Below, piece by piece: positions 1-9,459 of a stretch of DNA of 64,000 nt (the stretch's first letter is position 1; each line of letters opens with the position of its first letter). The notes beneath the pieces are model-generated. The model saw only the letters and a list, made by a program, of their open reading frames with translations, was not told where the DNA came from and made no database searches. Source of the stretch: SSSZ01 sp036732025 (GTDB taxonomy: Bacteria; Pseudomonadota; Gammaproteobacteria; Burkholderiales; Rhodocyclaceae); the NCBI GenBank assembly GCA_036732025.1, contig DAINDE010000006.1, forward strand, positions 46,855 through 110,854. The letters are read 5' to 3'. Position numbers and translations under genes: made by a program.

Positions 1-1
1 G

Positions 2-2326
2 CTGGAAGCCGCCAACCGCCGCCTCCTCGTCAGCGATCGCCGGCTGCAGGCCCTGCTGGGGATCAGCCGCCGGGCCGACGGCATGGAGGAGGAGGAAGTT
101 TTCCGCGCCGGTTTGCACGAGGCCGCCCGCCTTTCCGGCAGCAGCAGCGCCTTCCTGCAGATACTGGATGGTAGCGGCGTGCCCTCGGTTTCCTACTTCG
201 GCGGCGACAGCCCCTGCGACCGCAACCTGGGGGCCGGCTGCCTGGAATGCCCCTGGCTGCGGGCTCAGGTGGCCGCCGTTGCCCACAAGCGGCGGCCGGC
301 GGCGCTCTGCGCCCGGGAGCTGCCGGCGGCCGAGGATTGCCCCCACGCCGCCCGCAACCTCCTCGCCGTCCCCATCCTGGAAGGGGAGCAGGTCCTGGCG
401 GTTCTCGGCGTCAGCGGGCGGGAGGCTCCCTACGACGTTGCCGAGGGGCGCGAACTCCAGCTGATCGGCAACGACCTCTGGGGCATCGTCATCCGGCGCC
501 GCGCCGGGGCGGCCCTCGAAGGCGCCCGGGACGCCGCGGAAAAAGCCAGCCAGGCGAAGAGTTCCTTCCTCGCCAACATGAGCCACGAGATCCGTACCCC
601 GATGAACGCCATCATCGGCCTCACCCACCTCCTGCGGCGGGAAGTGACCAGCCCCAAGCAGCAGGAACAGTTGCGCAAGGTCAATGAGGCGGCCCAGCAT
701 CTCCTCGCCATCATCAACGACATCCTCGACATCTCCAAGATCGAATCCGGCAAGCTCGTCCTCGAGCAGCGCGATTTCCAGGTGGCGGGCCTGTTCGACC
801 ATATCGCCTCCCTGCTGGCGGAACGCTTGGCGGAGAAGGGCCTGCGCCTGCTGCGCGATATCGATCCCGCAGTCGATGGATTCCTGCAGGGCGACCCCTT
901 GCGCATCGGCCAGATTCTCATCAATTTCGCCACCAATGCCGTGAAATTCACCGAGCGCGGCAGCGTGACCCTGCGGGCCCGATGCATGCAGGCCGAGAAG
1001 GACGCCGTCACCCTCCGCGTGGAGGTCGTCGATACCGGCATCGGCATCGCCGCCGACGCCCAGGAACGGCTGTTCAACGACTTCGAGCAAGCCGACAGCT
1101 CCACCACCCGCCGCTACGGCGGCACCGGTCTCGGCCTCGCCATCTGCAAGCGGCTGGCCGATCTCATGGGCGGCACAGTCGGCGTCCTCAGCCTCCCAGG
1201 CGTCGGCAGCACCTTTTGGCTGGAAGTCCGGCTCAAGCGCGGCATGACGGCCCAGCCGACCCAGGAGCAGCCCGAGGCCAGGTCAGCCGAAGACCTGGAA
1301 CGCACCCTGGCTTCGCGCCACCGCGGCGCCAGCGTCCTGGTTGCGGAGGACAACCCCATCAATCGCGATGTGGTGCTCGACCTGCTCGGTAGCGCCGGCC
1401 TCGCCGCCGACACCGCCGAGAACGGCGCCGTGGCCGTGGACAAGGCGACAGCCAATGCCTACGACCTCATCCTCATGGACGTCCAGATGCCGGTGCTCGA
1501 CGGCGTCGAGGCGGCCCGCCGCATCCGCGCCTTGCCGGGCCGGGGCGAGACGCCCATCCTGGCGATCACCGCCAACGCCTTCGACGAGGATCGGCAGCGC
1601 TGCGTCGACGCCGGCATGAACGACCACGTTCCCAAGCCGCTCGAGCCGGCGGCCCTGTACCAGGCCCTGCTGCGCTGGCTGCCGCCCGTCCGCCCGCTAG
1701 CGCCTGCCGCGCCGGCGCCGGTAACGGCAATGGCGGACGCCGCCGCCATGGATCGCCTGCTGCACATCGACGGGCTGGCCGCCGACGAGGGGCTGCACCG
1801 CCTGCGGGGCAAGGTTGCCAGCTACCTGCGGCTGCTGCGCATGTTCGCCGACGAACACGGCGGCGACCTGGAGCGCCTGAATGCCATGTTGGCCGCCGGC
1901 CAGGGCGACGACGCACGCCGTGTCGCCCATTCCCTCAAGGGGGCAGCCGGCATGCTGGGCGCCGTGGCCGTCCAGGCCGCCGCCGCAGAGGTGGAAGGCA
2001 ACCTCCGGGACGGGGCGCCCGGGCCCTTGATGGACACCTCCATGGAGCGGCTGGCGACCGCCCTCGGCGACCTGGTCGCCGCCTTGCGGCAGGCGCTGGC
2101 CGCCCCTGCCGAAGCCATCGACCGGAAAGCCGCCAACGATGCCGTCGCCCAACTCCACCGCTTGCTGGCCGAAGGCGACATCCAGGCCGGCGATCTCTTC
2201 CGCGACCACGGTGCCACCTTCCGCGAATTGCTGGGCTCCACCTACCCCCAGGTGGAGCGCCACATCGCCGCCTACGACTTCGAAACGGCCCTGCAACTCC
2301 TGCGGCAGCATACCGGTCGAGCCTAA
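2..2326 (+). CDS. Hybrid sensor histidine kinase with response-regulator and HPt domains, 5'-truncated by window edge
   Basis: A phosphorelay sensor kinase. The reading frame is open from base 2, so the gene starts outside the window; the first in-frame ATG (83) is internal or only an alternative start. Numbering from that Met: a coiled lead-in, a GAF-like sensor (about 1-140) with clustered cysteines (C45, C53, C56, C76, C86), HisKA with phospho-acceptor H168 in MSHEIRTP, HATPase with N box (ILINFATNAVKF, ~277) and G boxes DTGIGI (~317) and GGTGLGL (~346), a REC domain with acceptor D466, and a C-terminal HPt domain with H616 in VAHSLKGAAGM. Phosphate should flow H168 to D466 to H616 and on to an external regulator not seen here. 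No transmembrane segment is present in the visible part. The ligand is unknown. Confidence 0.9.
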   Translation: MEAANRRLLVSDRRLQALLGISRRADGMEEEEVFRAGLHEAARLSGSSSAFLQILDGSGVPSVSYFGGDSPCDRNLGAGCLECPWLRAQVAAVAHKRRPAALCARELPAAEDCPHAARNLLAVPILEGEQVLAVLGVSGREAPYDVAEGRELQLIGNDLWGIVIRRRAGAALEGARDAAEKASQAKSSFLANMSHEIRTPMNAIIGLTHLLRREVTSPKQQEQLRKVNEAAQHLLAIINDILDISKIESGKLVLEQRDFQVAGLFDHIASLLAERLAEKGLRLLRDIDPAVDGFLQGDPLRIGQILINFATNAVKFTERGSVTLRARCMQAEKDAVTLRVEVVDTGIGIAADAQERLFNDFEQADSSTTRRYGGTGLGLAICKRLADLMGGTVGVLSLPGVGSTFWLEVRLKRGMTAQPTQEQPEARSAEDLERTLASRHRGASVLVAEDNPINRDVVLDLLGSAGLAADTAENGAVAVDKATANAYDLILMDVQMPVLDGVEAARRIRALPGRGETPILAITANAFDEDRQRCVDAGMNDHVPKPLEPAALYQALLRWLPPVRPLAPAAPAPVTAMADAAAMDRLLHIDGLAADEGLHRLRGKVASYLRLLRMFADEHGGDLERLNAMLAAGQGDDARRVAHSLKGAAGMLGAVAVQAAAAEVEGNLRDGAPGPLMDTSMERLATALGDLVAALRQALAAPAEAIDRKAANDAVAQLHRLLAEGDIQAGDLFRDHGATFRELLGSTYPQVERHIAAYDFETALQLLRQHTGRA

Positions 2327-2400
2327 TCCTGGGCGACACAACGGCTGCCGCCATTCCATGGTATAAACGTCGCCCATAACGAAACCAGAGACAAAACGAC

Positions 2401-3666
2401 GTGCCGTTCGGCTTTTACATCATCATGGCAGCGCAGTTTTTTTCCGCGCTCGCGGACAATGCGCTGCTCATCGCCGCCATCGCCGCCCTGCGGGACATGC
2501 AGGCCCCAGCCGAATACGAACCGCTCCTCAAGACCTTCTTCACCGTCTCCTACGTCATCCTCGCCGCCTTTGTCGGCGCCTTCGCCGACTCGATGCCCAA
2601 GTGGCGGGTGATGTTCATCAGCAACACCATCAAGATCGTCGGCTGCGGCATGATGTTCTTCTCCGTCCATCCCCTGGTCGCCTATGCCGTGGTGGGCCTG
2701 GGTGCCGCCGCCTATTCGCCGGCCAAGTACGGCATCCTCACCGAGTACCTGCCCCACCGGCTGCTGGTGGTGGCCAACGGCTGGATCGAAGGGCTCACCG
2801 TCGGCGCCATCATCCTCGGCGTCGTCGTCGGCGGCATGCTGATCAAGCCGGACATCGCCCAGCACCTCCTGGCCTTCGACTTCCCGGTCGTCGACACCGG
2901 CATCGATACCGTCGGCGAGATGACACTCTGCGTCGTCGGCGCCCTTTACGTGCTGGCAGCCGTCTTCAACCTCTACATCCCCGAAACCGACGTCGACCAC
3001 AAGCCCCTCAAGAAGAACCCCTGGTACCTGATCCACGAATTCAACCATTGCCTGACGCTGCTTTGGCGCGACCGCCTCGGCCAGGTTTCCCTGGCGGTCA
3101 CCACCCTCTTCTGGGGTGCCGGCGCCACCCTCCAGTTCATCGTCATCAAGTGGGCGGAAGCCTCACTGCAGCTCGACCTTTCCAAGTCGTCGATGCTTCA
3201 GGGCGTGACCGCCGTCGGCGTCGCCCTCGGCGCCGTGGTCGCCGCCCGCTTCATCACGCTGCGCCGCTCGGTACGGGTCATCCCCCTGGGCATCGCCATG
3301 GGCATCATCGTCCTGGTAATGAATTTCGTCCACGCCGTCTGGCTGGCCATTCCCCTGCTCATTCTCATCGGCGGCCTGTCCGGCTTCTTCGTCGTGCCGA
3401 TGAACGCCCTGCTCCAGCACCGGGGCCACATCCTCATGGGGGCCGGCCATTCCATCGCCGTGCAGAACTTCAACGAGAACCTCTCCATCCTCATCATGAC
3501 CGGGCTCTATTACCTGATGATCCGGATGGACTTCTCCATCTACGGGGTGCTGACCCTCTTCGGGCTTTTCGTCTCAGCCACCATGTACCTGGTCAAGCGC
3601 CGCCACGAGGCGAACCAGCGGGAATACGACGATGTCGTCCACCTGGACGATACCCGCTCCCACTGA
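2401..3666 (+). CDS. lplT: Lysophospholipid transporter LplT (MFS family)
   Basis: Inner-membrane major facilitator that flips lysophospholipids for re-acylation. The protein (421 aa, 12 predicted helices) opens with the family signature GFYIIMAAQFFSALADNALL and contains GAAAYSPAKYGILTEYLP, both typical of LplT. The start is GTG at 2401; no good Shine-Dalgarno is seen, but alignment to the family N-terminus fixes it. The usual partner Aas acyltransferase is not fused and is not in the window. It is convergent with the udg gene, 33 nt away. Confidence 0.9.
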   Translation: MPFGFYIIMAAQFFSALADNALLIAAIAALRDMQAPAEYEPLLKTFFTVSYVILAAFVGAFADSMPKWRVMFISNTIKIVGCGMMFFSVHPLVAYAVVGLGAAAYSPAKYGILTEYLPHRLLVVANGWIEGLTVGAIILGVVVGGMLIKPDIAQHLLAFDFPVVDTGIDTVGEMTLCVVGALYVLAAVFNLYIPETDVDHKPLKKNPWYLIHEFNHCLTLLWRDRLGQVSLAVTTLFWGAGATLQFIVIKWAEASLQLDLSKSSMLQGVTAVGVALGAVVAARFITLRRSVRVIPLGIAMGIIVLVMNFVHAVWLAIPLLILIGGLSGFFVVPMNALLQHRGHILMGAGHSIAVQNFNENLSILIMTGLYYLMIRMDFSIYGVLTLFGLFVSATMYLVKRRHEANQREYDDVVHLDDTRSH

Positions 3667-3699
3667 CGCGCTCGCTCCGGCGGTGGTTTCCCCGCCGGA

Positions 3700-4446
3700 T
3701 CAGCCCAGCGGCAATTCGCGGCCCCTGGCCTGCGCCTTGCGCAGCAGGCGGCGGGCGAACAGCAGGTCCTCCCAGGCCTTGGCCTTTTCCGGCAGGTTGC
3801 GCAACAGATAGGCCGGATGATAGGTCACTGCCACGGGGATGCCCCGGTAGTCGTAGGCCTTGCCCCGCAGGGCGGCCAGTGCCTTGTCGGAGCCCAGCAC
3901 GGTGTGGACCGCCGCCTTCCCCAGCAGGACGATCACCTTCGGTTCCAGCAGCGCGATCTGGCGCTCCAGGAAGGGCCTGCAGGCCGCCATTTCCTCGGCT
4001 TCGGGAGTCCGGTTGCCGGGGGGGCGGCACTTCACCGCGTTGGCGATATAGACCTTGTCGCCGCGCCTGACGCCGAGCGCCGCCAGCATGGCGTCGAGCA
4101 GCTTGCCGGCCTGGCCGACGAAAGGCTCGCCCTGGGCGTCCTCGTCCGCCCCCGGGCCTTCGCCGATGAACAGCCAGTCGGGATGGAGGTCGCCGACGCC
4201 CAGCACCGCCTGGCGCCGCTGCTCGCACAGCGGGCAGGCCCGGCAGGCCGTCACGCCTTCCTGCAGCCCCGGCCAGTCGAGGGCGGCGATGCGGTCAGAC
4301 CCGCCGCCGGAGGCCGGCACTACCGGCCTTGCCGGTGGCACCGACGGAGCAGCCTCCGCCGCCGGCGCCTCGCCCTCGCCGGCAGGTACGCGCAGGCGCC
4401 ACAGGGGCGTGATGCCCATCTCGGCGAGAATCTGTTCCCGGGTCAT
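3700..4446 (-). CDS. udg: Uracil-DNA glycosylase, family 4 (iron-sulfur)
   Basis: Base-excision repair enzyme that removes uracil from DNA. It is 248 aa from the ATG at 4446, whose ATGA overlaps the rimI stop; another in-frame ATG lies 6 nt upstream. A low-complexity Ala/Pro-rich N-terminal stretch (~20-55) precedes the catalytic domain. The family-4 motif GEGPGADEDAQGEPFVGQAG is present, as are Fe-S cysteines in CRACPLC and CRPPGN and the C-terminal HPAYLLRN motif. It is the last gene of the tsaB-rimI-udg operon. The GEGPG motif and cysteine set argue for family 4 over family 5. Confidence 0.9.
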   Translation of the reverse strand: MTREQILAEMGITPLWRLRVPAGEGEAPAAEAAPSVPPARPVVPASGGGSDRIAALDWPGLQEGVTACRACPLCEQRRQAVLGVGDLHPDWLFIGEGPGADEDAQGEPFVGQAGKLLDAMLAALGVRRGDKVYIANAVKCRPPGNRTPEAEEMAACRPFLERQIALLEPKVIVLLGKAAVHTVLGSDKALAALRGKAYDYRGIPVAVTYHPAYLLRNLPEKAKAWEDLLFARRLLRKAQARGRELPLG

Positions 4447-4916
4447 TCGCATAGCTGGCGCTCGAAGATGAGGGCGTCCTCGCGCCCTGCCAAGGCCGGA
4501 TAATACCCCTTGCGCACGGCGATCTGCTGGAAGCCGAAGTGACGGTACAGATCCGCCGCCGGGCCGTTGGACGCCCGCACTTCGAGGAGCAGGCGGACAG
4601 CGCCGTATCCCCTGGCGACGTCCATGAGGTGCCGCAGCAGCCGGGCGCCGTAGCCTCGCCCCTGGTAGCGCTTGCAGACGGCGATATTGAGGAGGTGCGC
4701 CTCGTCCATCACCCGCATGGTCACCGAAAAGCCCACCAGGTCGCCGCCGATGCGGCACACCCAGGCGCTGTAGCCGGAAACGAGCGAGTCGGCAAAATTG
4801 CCGCGGGACCACGGAAAGGACTGGACGCTCGCCTCCAGGGCAGCCACCGCGTCGAGATCGCCCTCGTTCATGGGGAAAAATTCCGCCTGGGGCTGCCTTG
4901 CCGCCGCCAGGGTCAT
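4443..4916 (-). CDS. rimI: Ribosomal-protein-alanine N-acetyltransferase RimI
   Basis: GNAT-family acetyltransferase that modifies the N-terminal alanine of ribosomal protein S18. It is 157 aa, the normal length for RimI. The acetyl-CoA binding motif RYQGRGYGARLL is present, followed by LEVRASNGPAADLYRHFGFQ, a RimI hallmark. The start at 4916 overlaps the tsaB stop as ATGA, and its stop overlaps the udg start in the same way, so all three are translationally coupled. Confidence 0.93.
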   Translation of the reverse strand: MTLAAARQPQAEFFPMNEGDLDAVAALEASVQSFPWSRGNFADSLVSGYSAWVCRIGGDLVGFSVTMRVMDEAHLLNIAVCKRYQGRGYGARLLRHLMDVARGYGAVRLLLEVRASNGPAADLYRHFGFQQIAVRKGYYPALAGREDALIFERQLCE

Positions 4917-5602
4917 GCCCGGCCCCCTCCCGCCAGCCGCTCGGCCACCGTGCGCGCGACCTTGTCGCGGACGTAGAGAGGCGCCGCCAGGGCGGGATCG
5001 ACACCCCCGCCTTCGCTCCAGGCCAAGGCCGCCAGCTCGGCGACCCGGGCCGCCGAGGGAAAAACCTGAGGATAGGGCGCAAGGCCCAGGGTGGCGACCC
5101 GTTCGGCCAGGAGCGGGTAGGCCGCCAGGGCGTTGCCGGCGGCCACCCAGCCGCCGCCTTCCGGCAAGGCCACGGCGGCGGGAGGCGCCACCACGATGTC
5201 GCCGGCTCGCCGCCAGCGCTCCCCTGCCCGCTCGTAGCAGGCGGCGTAAACCTCGTTCATGCGCGCGTCGAGCAGGGTGACGACACGCTCTTCCGGGCAA
5301 TCCGCCGCCATCGCCTCGAGGGTGCATACCGGCACCACCTGCCGGCCGATGCCGACGGCGAGGCCCTGGGCAACCCCGCAGGCCACCCGCAGGCCGGTGA
5401 ACGCCCCCGGCCCGGCGCCGAAGGCGACGGCGTCTACGGCGGCCAGGGAGGTGCCGTTTTCCGCCAGAATGGTCTGCACCAGCGGCAGCAGGGTCTCGGA
5501 ATGGGGCTGGCCGGCCGGACACAGGCGTTCCGTCGTGGCGCCATCGCGCCAGAGGGCGCAGGAACCGCGGTCTGTCGATGTTTCGAGGGCGAGTATCAGC
5601 AT
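4913..5602 (-). CDS. tsaB: tRNA threonylcarbamoyladenosine biosynthesis protein TsaB
   Basis: Non-catalytic ASKHA-fold partner of TsaD in t6A37 tRNA modification. It is 229 aa beginning MLILALETSTDRGSCAL, with the conserved GPGAFTGLR motif near residue 70. I chose the ATG at 5602 because family proteins start right at this beta strand; an in-frame ATG 9 nt upstream (5611) is possible. Neither has a Shine-Dalgarno, and a TAGAAT -10-like box lies at 5612-5617, so the mRNA may be nearly leaderless. First gene of the tsaB-rimI-udg operon. Confidence 0.9.
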   Translation of the reverse strand: MLILALETSTDRGSCALWRDGATTERLCPAGQPHSETLLPLVQTILAENGTSLAAVDAVAFGAGPGAFTGLRVACGVAQGLAVGIGRQVVPVCTLEAMAADCPEERVVTLLDARMNEVYAACYERAGERWRRAGDIVVAPPAAVALPEGGGWVAAGNALAAYPLLAERVATLGLAPYPQVFPSAARVAELAALAWSEGGGVDPALAAPLYVRDKVARTVAERLAGGGRA

Positions 5603-5698
5603 GGGGCGCATTCTACCGGAGCGCCCCGGCCAGGAGCCCATTTCGGTGGGTGTTCCGCCCCCGGAGCACCGCCCTCGCGAGCTGAATGAGAACAGGCC

Positions 5699-6058
5699 CT
5701 AGCGGCGACCGCCCCCGAAATCGCGGCCGCGGCCACCGCGCTGCTCGCGCATTTCCTCCCGCAGGCGGTAGCGGTCGTCGGAAGGCATCTGCTGCCAGCG
5801 GTCCCGCTGGCGCTCGCGGTATTCCTGGCGCCATTCGTCGGAACGCGGCGGTTGCTGCCGCCACTGCTCGCGCATCTGCTGGCGCATCTCCCGGCGCTGA
5901 TCGGGGCCGAGATACACCAGGGGTTCCAGGCGAGTCGCCGCCTGGACCTCGCCCCGGCCGTCGAAGACACCCGGCCGCACCGCGGCGGCGGCGGGCGACG
6001 CGCACACGCCGAGGCCGGCCAACATGGCGAGCACGGAAACTAGGGCCTTCAGATTCAT
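5699..6058 (-). CDS. Secreted Arg/Gln-rich small protein of unknown function
   Basis: A 119-aa protein with a clear Sec signal peptide (MNLKALVSVLAMLAGLGVC then an ASPAAAA cleavage region near residue 25). The mature part is highly charged and dominated by Arg, Gln, Met and Glu, with heptad-like RRE/RQQMREQW repeats and a Gly/Arg tail. This composition resembles periplasmic DUF3106-like or Spy/CpxP-like stress proteins, but I cannot assign a family. It is divergent from the OmpR-type regulator; the shared 174-bp intergenic region holds repeats that could bind that regulator, suggesting it is a target of the two-component system. Confidence 0.75.
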   Translation of the reverse strand: MNLKALVSVLAMLAGLGVCASPAAAAVRPGVFDGRGEVQAATRLEPLVYLGPDQRREMRQQMREQWRQQPPRSDEWRQEYRERQRDRWQQMPSDDRYRLREEMREQRGGRGRDFGGGRR

Positions 6059-6141
6059 GGCGTACTCCTGGCGGACAGCGCAATTCACGATGAGAATTCT
6101 CCGGGTGTCTTGTAAGCCCGGTATTGCCGGCCCGCCGACCT

Positions 6142-6195
6142 TTGTAACAGATTGTTTCGGCGGCCTCGCCGGCAAAAGCTTGTTACCATTGGCAC
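6142..6195 (+). promoter_or_regulatory. Possible response-regulator binding repeats
   Basis: Within the divergent intergenic region there are two tandem pairs of 7-mers spaced about one helical turn: TTGTAAC (6142-6148) with TTGTTTC (6152-6158), and TTGTTAC (6180-6186) with TTGGCAC (6189-6195). OmpR/PhoB-family regulators bind such direct repeats. That the adjacent regulator binds here is inference. Confidence 0.4.
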
Positions 6196-6232
6196 GATCG
6201 GCCCGCCACCGCGCTATTTTATCCTTGCTGCC

Positions 6233-6955
<723 letters not shown>

Positions 6956-6973
6956 CCGCCAAGGCCGCCGGCC

Positions 6974-8284
6974 ATGAAGCGCCTCCCCGGCTCCCTGCTG
7001 GCGCGCACCTTCCTGCTCATCGCCGCCCTGGTGGTCCTGACCACCGCGGCCTGGCTGAGCCTTTTCCGCTATGTCGAGGCCGAGCCGCGGGCGCGGGAGA
7101 CGGCGCAACTGGCGGCCAGCACGGTCAACCTCATCCGCGCCGCGCTCTTCGCTTCGGCGCCGGAGAAGCGCGGCGACCTCTTCGTCGAGCTGATCACCCG
7201 GGAAGGCATCCGCCTCCTGCCCGCCGAAGCCACCGACGTGGTCGAACCCCTGCCCGACCAGCGCTACCTGCGCCTCGTCCATGAGGAGATCGACCGTCTG
7301 CTGGGGCCCCAGACCCGCCTCTCGCTGCAGGTCAACGAGGTGCCCGGCTTCTGGGTGAGTTTCCGCCTCGACGACCAGGACGATGACGAATACTGGCTGA
7401 TCCTGCCCCAGGAGCGCGCCATCCGCACCTTCGCCTGGCATTGGCTGGCCTGGGGCCTGCTGGCCCTGGCCCTGGCCCTGGCCGTCGCCTGGTTCATCGT
7501 TTCCCGCATCAACCGGCCCCTGCGTGCCCTGGGCCGCGCCGCCATCAGCGTTGGCCGGGGCCAGCGCCCCGACCCCCTGCCGGAAACCGGCGCTGACGAG
7601 TTGCGGCGCCTGGCGGCCGCCTTCAACCGCATGGCCGACGACCTGGCCCGCCATGAGCAGGACCGGGCGGAGGTGCTGGCCGGGATTTCCCACGATTTGC
7701 GCACTCCCCTCACCCGGCTGCGCCTGGAAGCGGAGCTGAGCATCGCCGACGGCGGCGCCCGCGACGCCGTGGTGGCCGACATCGACCAGATGGAGGGCGT
7801 CATCGCCCAGTTCATGGACTACGCCCGGGGCGACCGGGGCGAGGCCGCCGAGACCGTCGATCTGGCTGCCCTGCTGGCGGAAGCCGGGCACCGCCAGCAG
7901 GCGCTGGGGCGCCAACTGCAACTGACCCTGCCGCCCCTGCCGCCGGTACGGGCGCGTCCGCGGGCCCTGGCCCGGGCCGTGACCAACCTGATCGACAACG
8001 CCTTCAAGTACGGCGCCGGGCCCGTCGAGTTGCGGGCGGAAGCAACGGGCGACAAGATCGTGGTGGAAGTGCTCGACCGGGGCCCTGGCATCCCGGTGGA
8101 GGACGCCGAGCGGTTGAAGCGCCCCTTCACCCGCCTCGAAGCCGCCCGCACCAACGCCGGCGGCACCGGTCTGGGCCTGGCCATCGTCGACCGCATCGCC
8201 CGCCTGCACGGCGGCCGCTTCGACCTGCTGCCCCGGGCCGGCGGCGGCTTGGCGGCCCGCCTGACCCTGCCCGCCGAACCCTGA
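6974..8284 (+). CDS. envZ: EnvZ-type sensor histidine kinase
   Basis: Inner-membrane sensor kinase of 436 aa. TM1 at about 9-30, a periplasmic sensor of ~130 residues, TM2 near 157-177, HAMP (~178-230), HisKA with H240 in GISHDLRTPLTRL, and HATPase with DNAFKYG, DRGPGIP and GTGLGLAIV boxes. Order and lengths match EnvZ/RisS. Operonic with the preceding regulator. The periplasmic part lacks a recognisable ligand domain. Confidence 0.88.
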   Translation: MKRLPGSLLARTFLLIAALVVLTTAAWLSLFRYVEAEPRARETAQLAASTVNLIRAALFASAPEKRGDLFVELITREGIRLLPAEATDVVEPLPDQRYLRLVHEEIDRLLGPQTRLSLQVNEVPGFWVSFRLDDQDDDEYWLILPQERAIRTFAWHWLAWGLLALALALAVAWFIVSRINRPLRALGRAAISVGRGQRPDPLPETGADELRRLAAAFNRMADDLARHEQDRAEVLAGISHDLRTPLTRLRLEAELSIADGGARDAVVADIDQMEGVIAQFMDYARGDRGEAAETVDLAALLAEAGHRQQALGRQLQLTLPPLPPVRARPRALARAVTNLIDNAFKYGAGPVELRAEATGDKIVVEVLDRGPGIPVEDAERLKRPFTRLEAARTNAGGTGLGLAIVDRIARLHGGRFDLLPRAGGGLAARLTLPAEP

Positions 8285-8286
8285 CG

Positions 8287-9123
8287 TCAGGCCGCCAGGG
8301 CCTGGCAGATGCCGTCGAACTCGGCCTCGACCCCGGCCAGCGCCCGCCGGTAGGCCGCCGGATCGAAGGCCGCCCAGGCGGAATCCGCCACCGGCATCAC
8401 CATGGCGCCGCAGCCATGGTTGAGGCTGAGGGCGTGGGCGGTGGCATCCGCCAGGTGGATCAGGCCGGCCAGGAAACCCGCGGGGGCGTCGTCGGGGCGG
8501 TGATGGAAAGCGGCTGCTTCGTACAGCGCCGGAGGAAAACGCCAGGCCTGGGCGAGGAGTCCGCCCACCTCGCCGTGGTCGATGCCGAGAACCTCGCGTT
8601 CCGCTTCCACCACGAAGCGGTCTTCCCGCTGGCGCAGGGCGAGGACCGCCTCGTACCGCTCGGGGTAGATGGCCGCCAGCACCAGTTCCCCGATGTCGTG
8701 GAGCAGGCCGGCGGTAAAGGCCAGTTCGGCGTTCTGCCGCACCAGGGGCGCCAGGCGGCGGGCCACCAGGCCGGTGGCGATGCCATGGCGGAGATAGGCG
8801 GCAGCATCGAAATCGGGGCAATGATCGAGGCGGAAGGCGCCGCTCATGCCCGCCGCCAGCACCATGCTCCGCACCGCCCGGAAGCCGAGCACGACCAGGG
8901 CCTCGTTGATGGTGCCCACCCGCGTCTGCAAGCCGTAGAAGGAGGAATTGGCCACCCGCAGCACCCGGGCGGCGAGCCCCTGGTCCCGGGCGATCTGGGC
9001 GGCGATCTCGCCGATGTCGGCGTCTTCGTTGGCGAAGCTCGCCAGCACCGAGGAAACGGCGGACGGCAGCGCCGGTAGCTGCTTGATGCGGGCCAGGACT
9101 TCGTCGCCGGAGAGATGGCTCAT
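8287..9123 (-). CDS. HDOD-domain signalling protein
   Basis: 278-aa protein made almost entirely of one HDOD domain (LPALPSAVSSVLASF, IARDQGLAARVLRVANSSFYG, LGFRAVRSMVLA). HDOD proteins are degenerate HD phosphohydrolase relatives used in regulation of motility, virulence and c-di-GMP circuits. The HD motif reads LLHDIGELVLA near residue 143, so part of a metal site is kept. The start overlaps the stop of the upstream small gene (ATGA), making a two-gene unit. Confidence 0.85.
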   Translation of the reverse strand: MSHLSGDEVLARIKQLPALPSAVSSVLASFANEDADIGEIAAQIARDQGLAARVLRVANSSFYGLQTRVGTINEALVVLGFRAVRSMVLAAGMSGAFRLDHCPDFDAAAYLRHGIATGLVARRLAPLVRQNAELAFTAGLLHDIGELVLAAIYPERYEAVLALRQREDRFVVEAEREVLGIDHGEVGGLLAQAWRFPPALYEAAAFHHRPDDAPAGFLAGLIHLADATAHALSLNHGCGAMVMPVADSAWAAFDPAAYRRALAGVEAEFDGICQALAA

Positions 9124-9428
9124 GGCTGCCCCTCCAGGCGGTGGGCCAGGATGACGTCGAACAGGGCGCGGGTGGCGGCGCCTTCGCCGGCCCGGCGGAA
9201 GGCGTGCTCAAGTTGGCGGGTAATGTGTTCCCGGCGGGCGGCAACGGCCGCCGGATCCTCCGCGCTCTCGACCAGGACCGCCACGGCGCCGATTTCGCGC
9301 CGTGCCAGCCCGGCGATGGTCGCTTCGGCGAGAACTGCGCCCGCCGGCAGGAGTACCTGGCCGCCGGCATCGACGACCGCGGCGGCCACCTCCATCCCCG
9401 GCTGCAGTTCCGCCACCTTCATTTCCAT
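9120..9428 (-). CDS. Small HDOD-partner protein (HD-GYP N-terminal-like)
   Basis: 102-aa protein starting MEMKVAELQPGMEVAAAVVDAGG followed by VLLPAGAVLAEATIAGLARREIGAVAVL. This pattern matches the small beta-rich module found at the N-terminus of many HD-GYP phosphodiesterases, here as a stand-alone gene. ATGs at 9428 and 9422 are both possible. Translationally coupled to the HDOD gene, so the pair likely forms a split signalling protein. The function is not known. Confidence 0.72.
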   Translation of the reverse strand: MEMKVAELQPGMEVAAAVVDAGGQVLLPAGAVLAEATIAGLARREIGAVAVLVESAEDPAAVAARREHITRQLEHAFRRAGEGAATRALFDVILAHRLEGQP

Positions 9429-9459
9429 CGGCTGTTTCGCCACTCCGGCAAACTCCTGA

